Source: Bacteroidaceae bacterium (GTDB taxonomy: Bacteria > Bacteroidota > Bacteroidia > Bacteroidales > Bacteroidaceae). From it: a stretch of DNA of 20,441 bases. Position 1 is the first letter of the stretch. Every line of letters starts with the position of its first letter. Below are positions 7,142 to 15,525 of the stretch, piece after piece. The DNA lies in assembly GCA_900770705.1 (NCBI GenBank), contig CAAGLF010000104.1, positions 1-20,441 on the forward strand, in the 5' to 3' direction. The translations under genes were made by a program, and so were the position numbers. The notes beneath the pieces are model-generated. The model was not told where the DNA came from, did no database searches, and saw nothing but the letters and a program-made list of their open reading frames with translations.

Positions 7142-7172
7142 TTTTCCATAAGCCGTGGAAATTGTATTTTTG
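7142..7172 (+). promoter_or_regulatory. Bacteroidetes-type promoter for fba
   Basis: A T-tract (7142-7145) serves as a possible -33 element, then 19 bases, then TATTTTTG (7165-7172), an exact -7 box. The start codon is about 195 bases downstream, so the fba transcript has a long leader containing the repeat. Confidence 0.65.
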
Positions 7173-7253
7173 CTACGTCAACAACCTGCCTCCGCCCACA
7201 GTTCGGGAAATCGGCTGCGAAGGTCGGCGGAAAAACCTCGGCGAAAAATAAAA

Positions 7254-7279
7254 TTTCTGCGGCGGAAAGAAAAATTTCC
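7254..7279 (+). repeat. Intergenic repeat copy (TTCTGCGGCGG family)
   Basis: TTTCTGCGGCGGAAAGAAAAA resembles the first half of the copies at 15421 and 19051 (about 20 of 26 bases by eye). It lies within the predicted fba leader, so it would be transcribed. Confidence 0.55.
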
Positions 7280-7367
7280 GGCCTTGAAAATCAGACTTCG
7301 GCCGAGGTTGGAAATCCGCCTGCGGAGAGGGCCGGAACGACACCAATCATTTAACATCATAACAGCT

Positions 7368-8375
7368 ATGGTAAATTACAAAGACCTCGGCCTCGTGAAC
7401 ACTCGTGAGATGTTCAAGGCCGCCATCAAGGGCGGATATGCCATTCCCGCCTTCAACTTTAACAATATGGAGCAGCTCCAGGCCATTATCCAGGCTGCTT
7501 CCGAAAAGAAGAGCCCCGTAATCCTCCAAGTCTCCAAGGGCGCACGTGCTTACGCCAACCAGACACTGCTCCGCTATATGGCAGAAGGTGCTGTGGCCTA
7601 TGCCAAGGAACTCGGCTGCGAGCATCCCGAAATCGTGTTGCACCTCGACCACGGAGATAGCTTCGAGACCTGCAAGAGCTGTATCGACATGGGCTTCTCT
7701 TCCGTGATGATCGACGGCTCCGGACTGCCCTACGAGGAAAATGTGGCCCTGACCAAGAAGGTTTGCGACTATGCACATCAGTTCGACGTGACTGTAGAGG
7801 GAGAACTCGGCGTATTGGCCGGTGTGGAAGACGAAGTATGCCACGCTGAAAGCCACTACACGAAGCCCGAAGAGGTGGTAGACTTTGCCAAGCGCACAGG
7901 CTGCGACTCTCTCGCCATTTCCATCGGTACAAGCCACGGCGCATACAAATTTACACCCGAGCAGTGCACCCGTGACGAGAAGACCGGCCGCCTGGTTCCG
8001 CCCCCTCTCGCATTCGACGTGCTCGACGCCGTGATGAAGGAGCTCCCCGGCTTCCCCATCGTGCTCCACGGCTCCTCCAGCGTGCCCCAGGAAGAGGTCG
8101 ACACCATCAACAAGTACGGCGGCAAGCTCCCCAACGCTGTCGGTATCCCCGAAGAGCAGCTCCGCAAGGCTGCCAAGAGCGCCGTCTGCAAAATTAATAT
8201 CGACTCCGACTCCCGTCTGGCCATGACTGCCGCCATCCGTCAGGTGTTTGCCGAGAAGCCGGGAGAATTCGACCCCCGCAAGTACCTCGGACCGGCCCGC
8301 GAAAACATGAAGAAGCAGTACGAACACAAAATTGTGGAAGTACTCGGATCCGACAACAAGCTGGCCCAGCTCTGA
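7368..8375 (+). CDS. fba: Class II fructose-1,6-bisphosphate aldolase
   Basis: A 335-residue zinc-dependent aldolase that interconverts fructose-1,6-bisphosphate with dihydroxyacetone phosphate and glyceraldehyde-3-phosphate in glycolysis and gluconeogenesis. Visible: AIPAFNFNNMEQLQAI near the N-terminus, the zinc/catalytic HLDHGDS, VTVEGELGVLAG, the phosphate and zinc site VLHGSSSVP, and KINIDSDSRLA. Start chosen at MVNYKDLGLVNTREMF, the usual Bacteroidales N-terminus; the in-frame extension upstream reads through the repeat-bearing leader. The gene stands alone and ends before the 8411-8460 hairpin. Codon use is strongly biased, as expected for a highly expressed gene. Confidence 0.97.
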   Translation: MVNYKDLGLVNTREMFKAAIKGGYAIPAFNFNNMEQLQAIIQAASEKKSPVILQVSKGARAYANQTLLRYMAEGAVAYAKELGCEHPEIVLHLDHGDSFETCKSCIDMGFSSVMIDGSGLPYEENVALTKKVCDYAHQFDVTVEGELGVLAGVEDEVCHAESHYTKPEEVVDFAKRTGCDSLAISIGTSHGAYKFTPEQCTRDEKTGRLVPPPLAFDVLDAVMKELPGFPIVLHGSSSVPQEEVDTINKYGGKLPNAVGIPEEQLRKAAKSAVCKINIDSDSRLAMTAAIRQVFAEKPGEFDPRKYLGPARENMKKQYEHKIVEVLGSDNKLAQL

Positions 8376-8410
8376 TCACCGGCTCCCGAGGCGCAACAGC
8401 CTCGGAGATA

Positions 8411-8460
8411 AATAAGACTGTCGCCGCGGAAAAAAGATTTTCCGCGGCGACAGTCTTATT
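8411..8460. terminator. Perfect 23-bp hairpin terminator of fba and ispF
   Basis: The arms 8411-8433 and 8438-8460 are exact reverse complements with an AAGA loop. It lies 35 bases past the fba stop and about 105 bases past the convergent ispF stop, with T-rich sequence on both sides (CTTATTG on plus, CTTATTTATCTCC on minus). The stem carries CCGCGG-AAAA, akin to the repeat family. The preceding CTCGGAGATAAAT is also found at 3751. Confidence 0.85.
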
Positions 8461-8566
8461 GATGTCGGCAGTAGTGGCCTGCAAGTACGCCCGGCGCTTT
8501 CCCCGCCGTATACATAGAAGCGTGCGCCGCCCCCCCTTCCTCCGACGGACACGGGGCAGGGTGGCA

Positions 8567-9055
8567 CTAATCGGCCAGCTTCTCGATCAGTGCCACGGCA
8601 TAGGCGGAAATACCTTCCTGCCTGCCCGTAAAGCCGAGGCGCTCGGTTGTCGTAGCCTTGATGCTCACCTCCGTTGCAGCGATGTCCATCAGCGGAGCAA
8701 GCACCTGCTTCATCCGCTCGATGTGGGGGTTGAGCTTCGGACGCTCGGCGCAGACCGTGGCGTCGATGTTGCCAATGGTAAAGCCGGCCTCGTGCAGCAG
8801 GTCAGTCGTCTTGCGCAGCAGTAGCTTGCTGTCGATGCCTTCAAACTCCTTGCCCGTGTCGGGAAAGTGGTAGCCGATGTCGCGCAGGTTGGCCGCACCG
8901 AGCAGTGCGTCGCAGATAGCGTGAATCAGGACGTCGGCATCGCTGTGTCCGAGCAGCCCCTGCGCGTGCTCCAGGCGTATGCCGCCCAGCCAGAGCGGGC
9001 GGTCGTCGACCAGACGATGGACATCGTAGCCCATACCGATGCGAATGTTAGCCAT
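8567..9055 (-). CDS. ispF: 2-C-methyl-D-erythritol 2,4-cyclodiphosphate synthase
   Basis: A 162-residue enzyme of the MEP isoprenoid pathway that forms the cyclic diphosphate from CDP-methylerythritol phosphate. The zinc ligands appear in GMGYDVHRL (D and H) and GHSDADVLIHAI (H); FPDTGKEFEG and KATTTERLGFTGR complete the family signature. Length is normal. The start at MANIRIGMGYD is fixed by the conserved N-terminus. It follows porV after a 47-base gap on the same strand, as recalled for Porphyromonas gingivalis, and probably shares the porU-porV transcript, though no functional link is known. Confidence 0.97.
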   Translation of the reverse strand: MANIRIGMGYDVHRLVDDRPLWLGGIRLEHAQGLLGHSDADVLIHAICDALLGAANLRDIGYHFPDTGKEFEGIDSKLLLRKTTDLLHEAGFTIGNIDATVCAERPKLNPHIERMKQVLAPLMDIAATEVSIKATTTERLGFTGRQEGISAYAVALIEKLAD

Positions 9056-9102
9056 AAGTGGGGGAAAGATAAAATAAGCGGTGTGTCCGGCAGATGGGCG
9101 GC

Positions 9103-10272
9103 TTAGCGGCGGCCGCGGCCGAACAAGTCTTTTATTCCGTCGATGTCGAAGGCGAGCGACACACGCAGCGTCTGGTCGAGCGGATTGCTGGGAGAGGTGG
9201 CCACAACGTAGCCGGCGTCGATACTCAGCACGTTCATCTTGAAGCCGGCGCCGCAAGTGAAGTACTTTCTGTTGCCCTGCATCTCGCTCTCGTGGTGATA
9301 GCCGGCACGCAGACTGAACTTGTCGTTGTAAGTGTACTCGGCGCCAACGCTCCATTGTATCTCCTCGAGCTCACCTTTGAAGCCGCGCTCCGAATCGCCG
9401 AAACTCTTGAAAATACCGCTGATGGAGGAGACGTCGTAGTACTTCTCGCGCACTCTTTCTTCGTAAGCCTCGCTCGTCTCGTCGTCGCCCTGCAGCGGCT
9501 TGCTGGGTACGAGCAGCTTGTTGGCGTCGGCGTAGAAACCAATGCGGTTGTATTCGTTCAAAGGTATCACATAGCCCAGACCCAGGCGGAGATTGGTCGG
9601 AATAAAGTAGGAGTAGTCCTCTCCATAATTGATTTTCGAGCCGATATTGCTGATGTTGACGCCAAAGTTGAGCTGACACTCCCGCGAACCCATCATCACG
9701 TAGTTCGTATAGTAGCAGGAGATGTCTGCGGCGAAGGCAGAGCCTGCCGTAGTTTGGTCGTCGTAATGTCCGCTGATGTCGGAGTACATATAACGGAGGG
9801 CCACCGACGCCGAGAAGCGCTCGGATAACATTCTGGAATATGCCACGTCGAATGCCATCTCGTAGGGCTTTACCGTCATGTTGGCGTCGCTTGTGCTTAC
9901 ATCGCCCAGCGTGAAGTATCTGAGGGAGGCCGACAGCGCCTGGTAGTCGCCAAGCCGCACGTAGCCCGAGGCATTCATCAGTGCAATGCCTTCCGTGAGT
10001 TGTCGGAGCCACGGCGTATAGTTTATCGACAAGCCGCCTCGCGAAATCGTGAAGGGATATTTTGCGGGATTCCAGTATTGGGAGTCTACGTCGGGGTCTG
10101 TGGCTGCTCCCGTGTCGCCCATCGACGCTGCGCGGGCGTCCGCGGCGATACTCTGCGAGGTGACGGCGGTCAGGACGGGGTTGAAATTATCTCGCAGGTC
10201 GTCCTCAGCAGCCAAGGGGGCAGTAAATATGAATGCAAGGGTGACAAGAGATAGCAGGCGGGAAGTTTTCAT
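9103..10272 (-). CDS. porV: Type IX secretion outer-membrane protein PorV (LptO)
   Basis: A 389-residue outer-membrane beta-barrel of the FadL-like PorV family. It shuttles folded cargo from the translocon to the attachment complex and is needed for PorU activity at the surface. The N-terminal signal peptide is MKTSRLLSLVTLAFIFTAPLAA, probably cut near AAED. After it comes the PorV hallmark SIAADARAASMGDTGAATDPD with SQYWNPAKYPF, then alternating aromatic strands, and a C-terminal strand DQTLRVSLAFDIDGI. Length is close to that of the P. gingivalis protein (about 391). It lies 103 bases downstream of porU. Confidence 0.93.
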   Translation of the reverse strand: MKTSRLLSLVTLAFIFTAPLAAEDDLRDNFNPVLTAVTSQSIAADARAASMGDTGAATDPDVDSQYWNPAKYPFTISRGGLSINYTPWLRQLTEGIALMNASGYVRLGDYQALSASLRYFTLGDVSTSDANMTVKPYEMAFDVAYSRMLSERFSASVALRYMYSDISGHYDDQTTAGSAFAADISCYYTNYVMMGSRECQLNFGVNISNIGSKINYGEDYSYFIPTNLRLGLGYVIPLNEYNRIGFYADANKLLVPSKPLQGDDETSEAYEERVREKYYDVSSISGIFKSFGDSERGFKGELEEIQWSVGAEYTYNDKFSLRAGYHHESEMQGNRKYFTCGAGFKMNVLSIDAGYVVATSPSNPLDQTLRVSLAFDIDGIKDLFGRGRR

Positions 10273-10354
10273 TGTTTTCAGTGATGTTGCTGTTCGTCCG
10301 TTGGTCTTTGTGCGGCACATCCGGGCACAAGAAGTTTCTCGGATATACCTTTTT

Positions 10355-10380
10355 AATAACGCGCGCGCGCCGGGGTTATT
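10355..10380 (-). other. GC-alternating hairpin at the porU stop
   Basis: AATAAC (10355-10360) and GTTATT (10375-10380) flank a run of alternating GC (10361-10370). On the minus strand this stem overlaps the porU TAA and is followed by A's, not U's, so it is not a standard terminator. It could slow ribosomes, protect mRNA ends or mark a processing site between porU and porV. Confidence 0.35.
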
Positions 10381-13300
10381 GCCTGAGCACGATTATTTTT
10401 TTCGCATCGAGCGTCTGCTTGCCCTGGCTGCCCTGCAGGCTTGCGCGGTACAGATATAGTCCCGCGGGTAGCACCGCCCCGGTGCCGTCTGTCAGATTCC
10501 AGGGAATGTTGATCCGGCTTTCGCCGGCGGTGGAGGCCGTCTGTTCCCAGAGTTTGCGCCCTTGCGTGTTGTAGACTTCGAGCACGACTTCCGAGTCTTC
10601 CCATCCCGCCGGCGTACGTACGATGAATGTGGTCGAGGAACGCGCCGGGTTTTTCGTGGCGAAGATACTGAAGTCCGTGGTGAGCTCGTCCGTCACGCGG
10701 AAGCGGAGCAAGGAGGTTGAAACATTGTTGTTGATATCCCAGACGCGGAACCTGATGGAATGATCGCCTGCGGAGAGATTCGAGAGGCCGTAGGAGACCA
10801 CACCTTCCTGATAGCTGCCGAAATTATAGCTGAAGTAATCGTTTAGCGAAAGGCTGTTCGACGTGTTCTCGTCGAGTATCAGTTCCAGATCGTGGCCGGG
10901 GGTAATGCCGGAAAGGTTGATGCCGCTCTCATCGCGGAGTTCCGCGTAGAAGACAGGGTTGTCGTCCACCACGCCGCCGTCGACAAACGAGGGGTCGTTG
11001 AGATACATGCTTATCTGGGGCCCGAGCGTATCCGCCGCTGCGCCCTCGAAAGTGCCGTCGAGGCAGAACTGCTCGTTCTGGCCGTGGGCCTCAAACGTAT
11101 GTGCCTCGTTGAAGGCATAGAGGCTGATACGTGCGTTCTCCCGGCTGTAGCTGATGTCGCGGGGTATGGGAACGTACATCGTGAAGCGGCCGTTGCGTAC
11201 GGAGTCGCTACCTTCGAATATCGTCTTGGTGCGTTCGGTGTAAGTGTAGGCCTTGTCGGCTGCCGTCATGTTGTTGAGACATTTCACTGTCTCCTTCTTG
11301 TCGCTGACTACGGCGGAGATGATTCCGCTGAAGTCGTCGGCAGTCGTGTTTTCCTCCGTGACGATGTGTCCGCTGAAGCGGGCACTGCTTCCTGCCGGCA
11401 GTTGCAGGAAGGTATCTGCCGTCAGTTCCTGTCCGTTAATGCTGTCGACGACGACGTTTCCCGTAGGAAGGGCCAGGTACAGGGCCGGGTCGCCGGCGAG
11501 GATGTACTTCAACTTGTTGATACCTGTGTCCTGGCTGTTCGTGATGACTTCGTTCTTGGCCAGTCTGAGGGCTTCGCCCATCGGCTGACGGCTGGCAGTT
11601 CCTGCTCCGTCGCCAAGCAGATATTTCGTGTAGGCCAGATTGAGCGCATTGTTCTGCGTGGCGTAGACGGCGCGTGCCGAGCAGACGAAGGCGATGGCTC
11701 CTCCGTTTTTATTGAACAGCGCTGTGGTGGCCATATTGCTCTCTTTGCTGTCGTAGGGCAGTATCTCGCAGGAGGCGAGTACCCAAAGGGGGTAGATGTG
11801 GCCTGTCAGGGGTACGAAGTCGCTGGAGAAGATGAACTTGGCGTGCGACAGTTGGTCGGGGCTGCCGTGTCCGCTGTAGTTGAACAGCAGTGCGCCTTTT
11901 TTCATTTGTTCCTGGAAATCCGTCGTCGCTTTGGGGAACGTGTTTCCCGTAGCTGAGGATACGAGCCGGTACGCGTCGAGGTAGAAGCGCTTCACTTGCA
12001 GCCTGTCCTGCGTATATTCGCTGAGTTTCAGGGCCACCCGTTCGGCGTCCTGCATGTGGGAGTTGTTGTCGCCGTAGTCTCCGATCATCACGGCGCGGTT
12101 CTTCCAGCTGCCGACGGTCCGGTTGTCGCTGTACTCGATGATTTTGTCGACTATGACGCGCACTTCCTCGGGATTTGAAGAGGGAATGCGGCCAATGGCG
12201 AGGTCGATCTTTTCCATCTTGATGTTGTTGCCCTCATTGTCGTCGAGGTAGCCGAAGTAGTCGTCGGTCACGTAGGACAGGAGGTCGCCGATGGAAGTTA
12301 CGGTGCTGCTGTCGTACAAATCGTTTTGTTCGTAGCAGAGCAGATAGTCGTCGGGCGAATCGTTTTTCCATTCTTCCGTGAGCATTCTGTTGTCGAAGGA
12401 GCCGGCTCCGCAGAGCAAGAGGTATCGGGGGGCGTCTTCGTCGGTCTGGGCGCGGTCGTAGAGCATCTTCATATACCGGCGGATGGCTGTTGCGTCGGGC
12501 ACTCCGGAACCGAATTCGTTGAAAATCTCGTTTTGCGGCACGATTTTCACGCGCAGGCCCTCTTTCTGCCGGTGCAGGTCGGCGATTCGTTCGGCTTGCT
12601 CCGTGAGTTGTCCGCTTGTGGGTACGACGATGACCATATCCACCAAGCTATCGGCGTGCAGGTTCTGGTTGGCAATTTGTCCTTCGGCTTTGGGTGTGGG
12701 GTAGTCGGCGGTCGTGTTGACCAGTACGTACCTGCGCGCCGTTTCGTCGAGGGGCGCGTAGAGCGTGGTGCCCTCGAGGCGTGTGGCCACGCGTGCCAGG
12801 TTTACCTGTCCCGTTCCCAGGCGCCAGAGCTGTGTATGGGCCGTGGCGTTTTCTATGCGGAGGGTGCGCCTTTGGGCCGAGGCGTTGGGCACGAAGGAGT
12901 AGCCCGTCTGGTTTGCGTCGAGTTGCCGTTGGTAGTTGAGGCGCAGGTAGTTGAGCCTTGCCTGGCGTCTGGCGGTGGTGGTGAAGCGGAAGGTGTTCTG
13001 CTTGCCGAGCAGGGCGCCTGCTTCGCTGTCGGCGGCGATTTTTTTGGTGAGTTTCACGTCGACGCACGACTCGTTGGAGCGAATGATGCGGATGGTCGTG
13101 TTGAAGAGGGTGTAGTCGGCGAGCTTGACTTCGAGCTGTGTGGTCATGGTGGCGTCGGAGGCGGCAAAGGCGATGTCGACGGTCGTGTCTCCGGCGGGGT
13201 CGAAGCCCGGGGCGTCGATGGTGTATGTTTTTGTGTTGACTTCGCTGAAGTCGTGTGGGTCGTAGAGTTGGCGGCCGCCGCTGTACCACGAGTAGTAGTC

Positions 13301-14224
13301 GTTGTCGATGACGGTATGGTAGCCGATGGTGGTCGTTTCGGTGCCGCCCGATTGCTGGGGGAGGTCTTCGATTTCGGCGGGGGCGTCTCCCTCGGTCAGG
13401 AAGTAGCAGGACTTGGTGGAGTAGGGGTTGTTCTGGTGTGTGAAGAGTCCTTTGATGTTGCTCCAGGTCCACCTCACGGTGCCTTCGGCGAAGAAGAGCA
13501 GGCGGTCGGCGCTTCTGAGTGCCGGCACTTCGCGCAAGTCGTCGATGGGAGCGTCGTGGGAGGTGTAGCTGAGCTTCTCCTGCTGTATGAGTCCGCCCTG
13601 GCCGTATATCTTGACGCGGGAGATGTCGGCGAAGCCCAGCTCGGCGAGCTTTTCTTTGGTCAACTGGTAGATGCCTTCCTTGTCGACGGATATCTTGAGC
13701 CATTTGCCTTCTGCCAGTACGGACTTCGATGTGTAGCGGCTGGCGGGGGTAGTGCTGATGCGGGCTTGGGCCAGCGAAGCGGTGCTGCGGGGCTGCAGGC
13801 TGACGCGGATGGAGGTCAGGCGCACGTCCTTGCCGTCCCTATGCAGGAAGGGGGCGAAACTTACTTCGAGTCTGCCGCGCTTACGTTCGACCACGTAGTT
13901 CGTTTCGAGCCGGAGGGTTTCGGGTAGGCTGATGTTGTGTTGTCGGAGAAGGCTTTTCTCCTTGGCTGTCAGTGCGGTAAATTCGGGATACTCCACTTTT
14001 ACTTCAACGTCGTCGGCCGTTCTTCCTTCGGGCAGCGCGATGCTGGTGCTGAAGAGCGGGAGCGTTTCGCCCACGGGGTAGTCCTGTGGTGCGAGGTCGG
14101 TGAAAGTCTGTGCTTTCAGCCTGTCTGTGTGGCCCAGAAGGCTGAGTGTAAGGAATAGCAGGGTGGCTGCAAGCCGTAGGATGGCGTGCGACGTTGGTAG
14201 GGGGCGGTTGGGTGTTGGGGTCAT
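10376..14224 (-). CDS. porU: Type IX secretion sortase-like protease PorU (peptidase C25)
   Basis: A 1,282-residue surface cysteine protease of the gingipain family that removes the C-terminal signal of type IX cargo and links it to anionic lipopolysaccharide. Residues 1 to about 39 form a signal peptide (hydrophobic 16-31, likely cut near KAQ). The C25 domain spans about 525-920, with catalytic H786 in NYSGHGSPD and C819 in VLASCEILP. The end, from about 1183, is a type IX C-terminal domain (FATKNPARSSTTF, VYNTQGRKLW, LPAGLYLYR). It is somewhat longer than the roughly 1,160-residue P. gingivalis PorU. The ATG directly follows the TAG of the upstream FAH-fold gene, implying coupled translation. 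Confidence 0.95.
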   Translation of the reverse strand: MTPTPNRPLPTSHAILRLAATLLFLTLSLLGHTDRLKAQTFTDLAPQDYPVGETLPLFSTSIALPEGRTADDVEVKVEYPEFTALTAKEKSLLRQHNISLPETLRLETNYVVERKRGRLEVSFAPFLHRDGKDVRLTSIRVSLQPRSTASLAQARISTTPASRYTSKSVLAEGKWLKISVDKEGIYQLTKEKLAELGFADISRVKIYGQGGLIQQEKLSYTSHDAPIDDLREVPALRSADRLLFFAEGTVRWTWSNIKGLFTHQNNPYSTKSCYFLTEGDAPAEIEDLPQQSGGTETTTIGYHTVIDNDYYSWYSGGRQLYDPHDFSEVNTKTYTIDAPGFDPAGDTTVDIAFAASDATMTTQLEVKLADYTLFNTTIRIIRSNESCVDVKLTKKIAADSEAGALLGKQNTFRFTTTARRQARLNYLRLNYQRQLDANQTGYSFVPNASAQRRTLRIENATAHTQLWRLGTGQVNLARVATRLEGTTLYAPLDETARRYVLVNTTADYPTPKAEGQIANQNLHADSLVDMVIVVPTSGQLTEQAERIADLHRQKEGLRVKIVPQNEIFNEFGSGVPDATAIRRYMKMLYDRAQTDEDAPRYLLLCGAGSFDNRMLTEEWKNDSPDDYLLCYEQNDLYDSSTVTSIGDLLSYVTDDYFGYLDDNEGNNIKMEKIDLAIGRIPSSNPEEVRVIVDKIIEYSDNRTVGSWKNRAVMIGDYGDNNSHMQDAERVALKLSEYTQDRLQVKRFYLDAYRLVSSATGNTFPKATTDFQEQMKKGALLFNYSGHGSPDQLSHAKFIFSSDFVPLTGHIYPLWVLASCEILPYDSKESNMATTALFNKNGGAIAFVCSARAVYATQNNALNLAYTKYLLGDGAGTASRQPMGEALRLAKNEVITNSQDTGINKLKYILAGDPALYLALPTGNVVVDSINGQELTADTFLQLPAGSSARFSGHIVTEENTTADDFSGIISAVVSDKKETVKCLNNMTAADKAYTYTERTKTIFEGSDSVRNGRFTMYVPIPRDISYSRENARISLYAFNEAHTFEAHGQNEQFCLDGTFEGAAADTLGPQISMYLNDPSFVDGGVVDDNPVFYAELRDESGINLSGITPGHDLELILDENTSNSLSLNDYFSYNFGSYQEGVVSYGLSNLSAGDHSIRFRVWDINNNVSTSLLRFRVTDELTTDFSIFATKNPARSSTTFIVRTPAGWEDSEVVLEVYNTQGRKLWEQTASTAGESRINIPWNLTDGTGAVLPAGLYLYRASLQGSQGKQTLDAKKIIVLRQ

Positions 14225-14839
14225 CTATCGAATGTTGAAACTGAGGAGCTCTTGGTCGTTGAGTGAGGCTGTCAGGTGCTGGCCGATGGCCACGGAGACG
14301 GGTGGGGCAGGGTTTCCGCAGAATATAAGGTCGCCCTGGCGCAGCGTATAGTAGCGCGATACGTGCGCCACGAGCCGGTCGGGGCTGAAGCGGGCGTGTT
14401 CGGTGGTAGCGGCAGCCGCTTCGGCGTTGTCGAGGCGCAGGGAGAGGCGCGTATGGGCGGGGTCGGCCTCGCCCACGGGCACGAAGCGGCCGATGGCGGC
14501 AGCATTGTCGAATCCGCAGGCCACGTCCCAGGGCAGGCCGGCCGCGGAGAGCCGGCGCAGCAGGCCCTCGGCCCTGAAGAGGGCGGCCACGGTCAGTGCG
14601 TCGTAGTACCTGTGTGCGAAGCGCTCGGAGATACACTTTCCCAGGCGGCTGATACGCAGTGCCAGGTGGCACGCAGCCGTGCAGGGCTCGGCATAATCGG
14701 GCACGAAGAAGGGCCTTCCGTGGAGCAGCAGGGCGGTATCCGCCAGCGTGTGCACCACCGGAAACCCTATATCCTCTAACGGAGAAAGTGCCTCGTTATT
14801 GTGTGTCGCAAAGTTGTTGCAGACGACAATCAGTTTCAT
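14225..14839 (-). CDS. FAH-fold protein, probably catalytically degenerate
   Basis: A 204-residue member of the fumarylacetoacetate hydrolase family, which usually uses a Mg/Ca ion held by Glu-x-Glu and Asp for hydrolase or decarboxylase reactions. The fold is recognisable from NNFATHNNE at the start (H13), the VPDYAEP loop, ISRLGKCISERFAHRYYDALTV, LPWDVACGFDNAAAIGRFVP and the C-terminal YYTLRQGDLIFCGNP. Where family members have YETELVVRI, this protein has AACHLALRI (about 55-63), so both Glu are replaced by A56 and H58. The Asp position reads L87 and the Lys of CKGFD reads C108. The alignment is by memory of homologues. It starts 2 bases after the lipoprotein stop and abuts porU. Confidence 0.8.
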   Translation of the reverse strand: MKLIVVCNNFATHNNEALSPLEDIGFPVVHTLADTALLLHGRPFFVPDYAEPCTAACHLALRISRLGKCISERFAHRYYDALTVAALFRAEGLLRRLSAAGLPWDVACGFDNAAAIGRFVPVGEADPAHTRLSLRLDNAEAAAATTEHARFSPDRLVAHVSRYYTLRQGDLIFCGNPAPPVSVAIGQHLTASLNDQELLSFNIR

Positions 14840-14841
14840 GG

Positions 14842-15258
14842 TTATTCTTTTTTCGGCGCATACCAGCTCTCCCTTTCGAGCACCAGGCGGTAGCGCTCGG
14901 CGGTGTAGTAGTCGTTGGCGGTGAGGTACATCTGGTAGTCGTCGTAGGTGTCGATATAGGCGGCAATGTCCTCGAGGTAGTCACCGTCGAAGTCGATGTA
15001 GATGACGTTGTCGGTCACCCACCATTCGCCGTACTCGCTCAGTCCGCCGCTGCCCCAGGCACGGAATGCGCCGTCGGAGCGAAGCTGCCAGCGGTCGCCG
15101 TAGCGGTAAGTGCTGGAATTGGGATAGTTGGCCACGTACCACGTGCCGCTGACGTCGGAGGAGTAGATATACCATAAGTCCTCGTCGCAGGAGGCGAGGA
15201 AAAGACATACGGCCAGCCCGCAGAATAGCGTAGCGACCGATTTTTTCCAATTCTTCAT
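14842..15258 (-). CDS. Small lipoprotein, possibly lipocalin-like and surface exposed
   Basis: A 138-residue protein with a lipoprotein signal: MKNWKKS, a hydrophobic run, then lipobox LASC with C24 as the lipidated residue. Residues after the Cys are DED, resembling the acidic export signal that sends some Bacteroidetes lipoproteins to the cell surface. The mature part starts with SGTWYVANYP and continues with RWQLRSDGAF, EYGEWWVTDNVIYIDFDG and AERYRLVLERES, a pattern like small lipocalin-type beta-barrels, but function is unknown. Unusually rich in Tyr and Trp. It is the first gene of the run leading to porU, with its own promoter (15293-15325). Confidence 0.8.
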   Translation of the reverse strand: MKNWKKSVATLFCGLAVCLFLASCDEDLWYIYSSDVSGTWYVANYPNSSTYRYGDRWQLRSDGAFRAWGSGGLSEYGEWWVTDNVIYIDFDGDYLEDIAAYIDTYDDYQMYLTANDYYTAERYRLVLERESWYAPKKE

Positions 15259-15292
15259 CTTTTTGATAAGTCTTGTAAGGTGAAAGGTATTG

Positions 15293-15325
15293 CAAAGGTA
15301 ATCAAAATTTGCAGTCCGCAGCAAT
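15293..15325 (-). promoter_or_regulatory. Bacteroidetes-type promoter for the lipoprotein-porU operon
   Basis: On the minus strand ATTG (rev. 15322-15325), 21 bases, then TACCTTTG (rev. 15293-15300), an exact -7 box 34 bases before the lipoprotein ATG. No other such box precedes the FAH-fold gene, porU or porV, so it may drive all five genes. Confidence 0.65.
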
Positions 15326-15420
15326 TACGTCGCCTTTTCCACCCGATTTTTTACACTCCGGCCCTCCGGCATTGCCCGCAGTGCCTCTTCCGGGATGGTC
15401 GGAGCGCGGAGGCGGAAAAA

Positions 15421-15470
15421 CTTCTGCGGCGGCAGGAAAAACTATCTCGGAGGAAATTTTTTCTTTCGGC
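15421..15470 (+). repeat. Intergenic repeat copy, long form
   Basis: Fifty bases, with 43 identical to 19051-19100 by hand alignment (shared start CTTCTGCGGCGG, middle AGGAAAAACTATC, end TTTTTTCTTTCG). Lies between hemW (ending at 15526) and the lipoprotein promoter. Here the inner inverted arm is not preserved, so it does not fold as cleanly as the 19051 copy. Confidence 0.7.
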
Positions 15471-15525
15471 CTCGAAAAAAAAATTTTCGCCGCACAAGTT
15501 TCGCCGTGCTTCGAAGCCGCCTTGC

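Larger units (their letters stand above)
6938..7367. other. Divergent intergenic region rsmG / fba
   Basis: A 430-base region without a gene. It holds the rsmG promoter (minus, 7009-7039), the fba promoter (plus, 7142-7172), and an fba leader of almost 190 bases (about 7180-7367). The leader contains the TTCTGCGGCGG repeat (7254) and short inverted repeats such as CTTCGGCCGAGG near 7296-7307. A further repeat-like piece, GCGGCGGTAAGGAAAA, lies at 6961 in the rsmG leader. Confidence 0.8.

Noticed and set aside
7347..8327. Minus-strand open frame of 326 codons over fba
   Set aside because: Shadow of the strongly codon-biased aldolase gene.
12326..13927. Plus-strand open frame of 533 codons over porU
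   Set aside because: The translation is Gly/Val/Glu-rich with no family resemblance, while the minus strand encodes PorU continuously.
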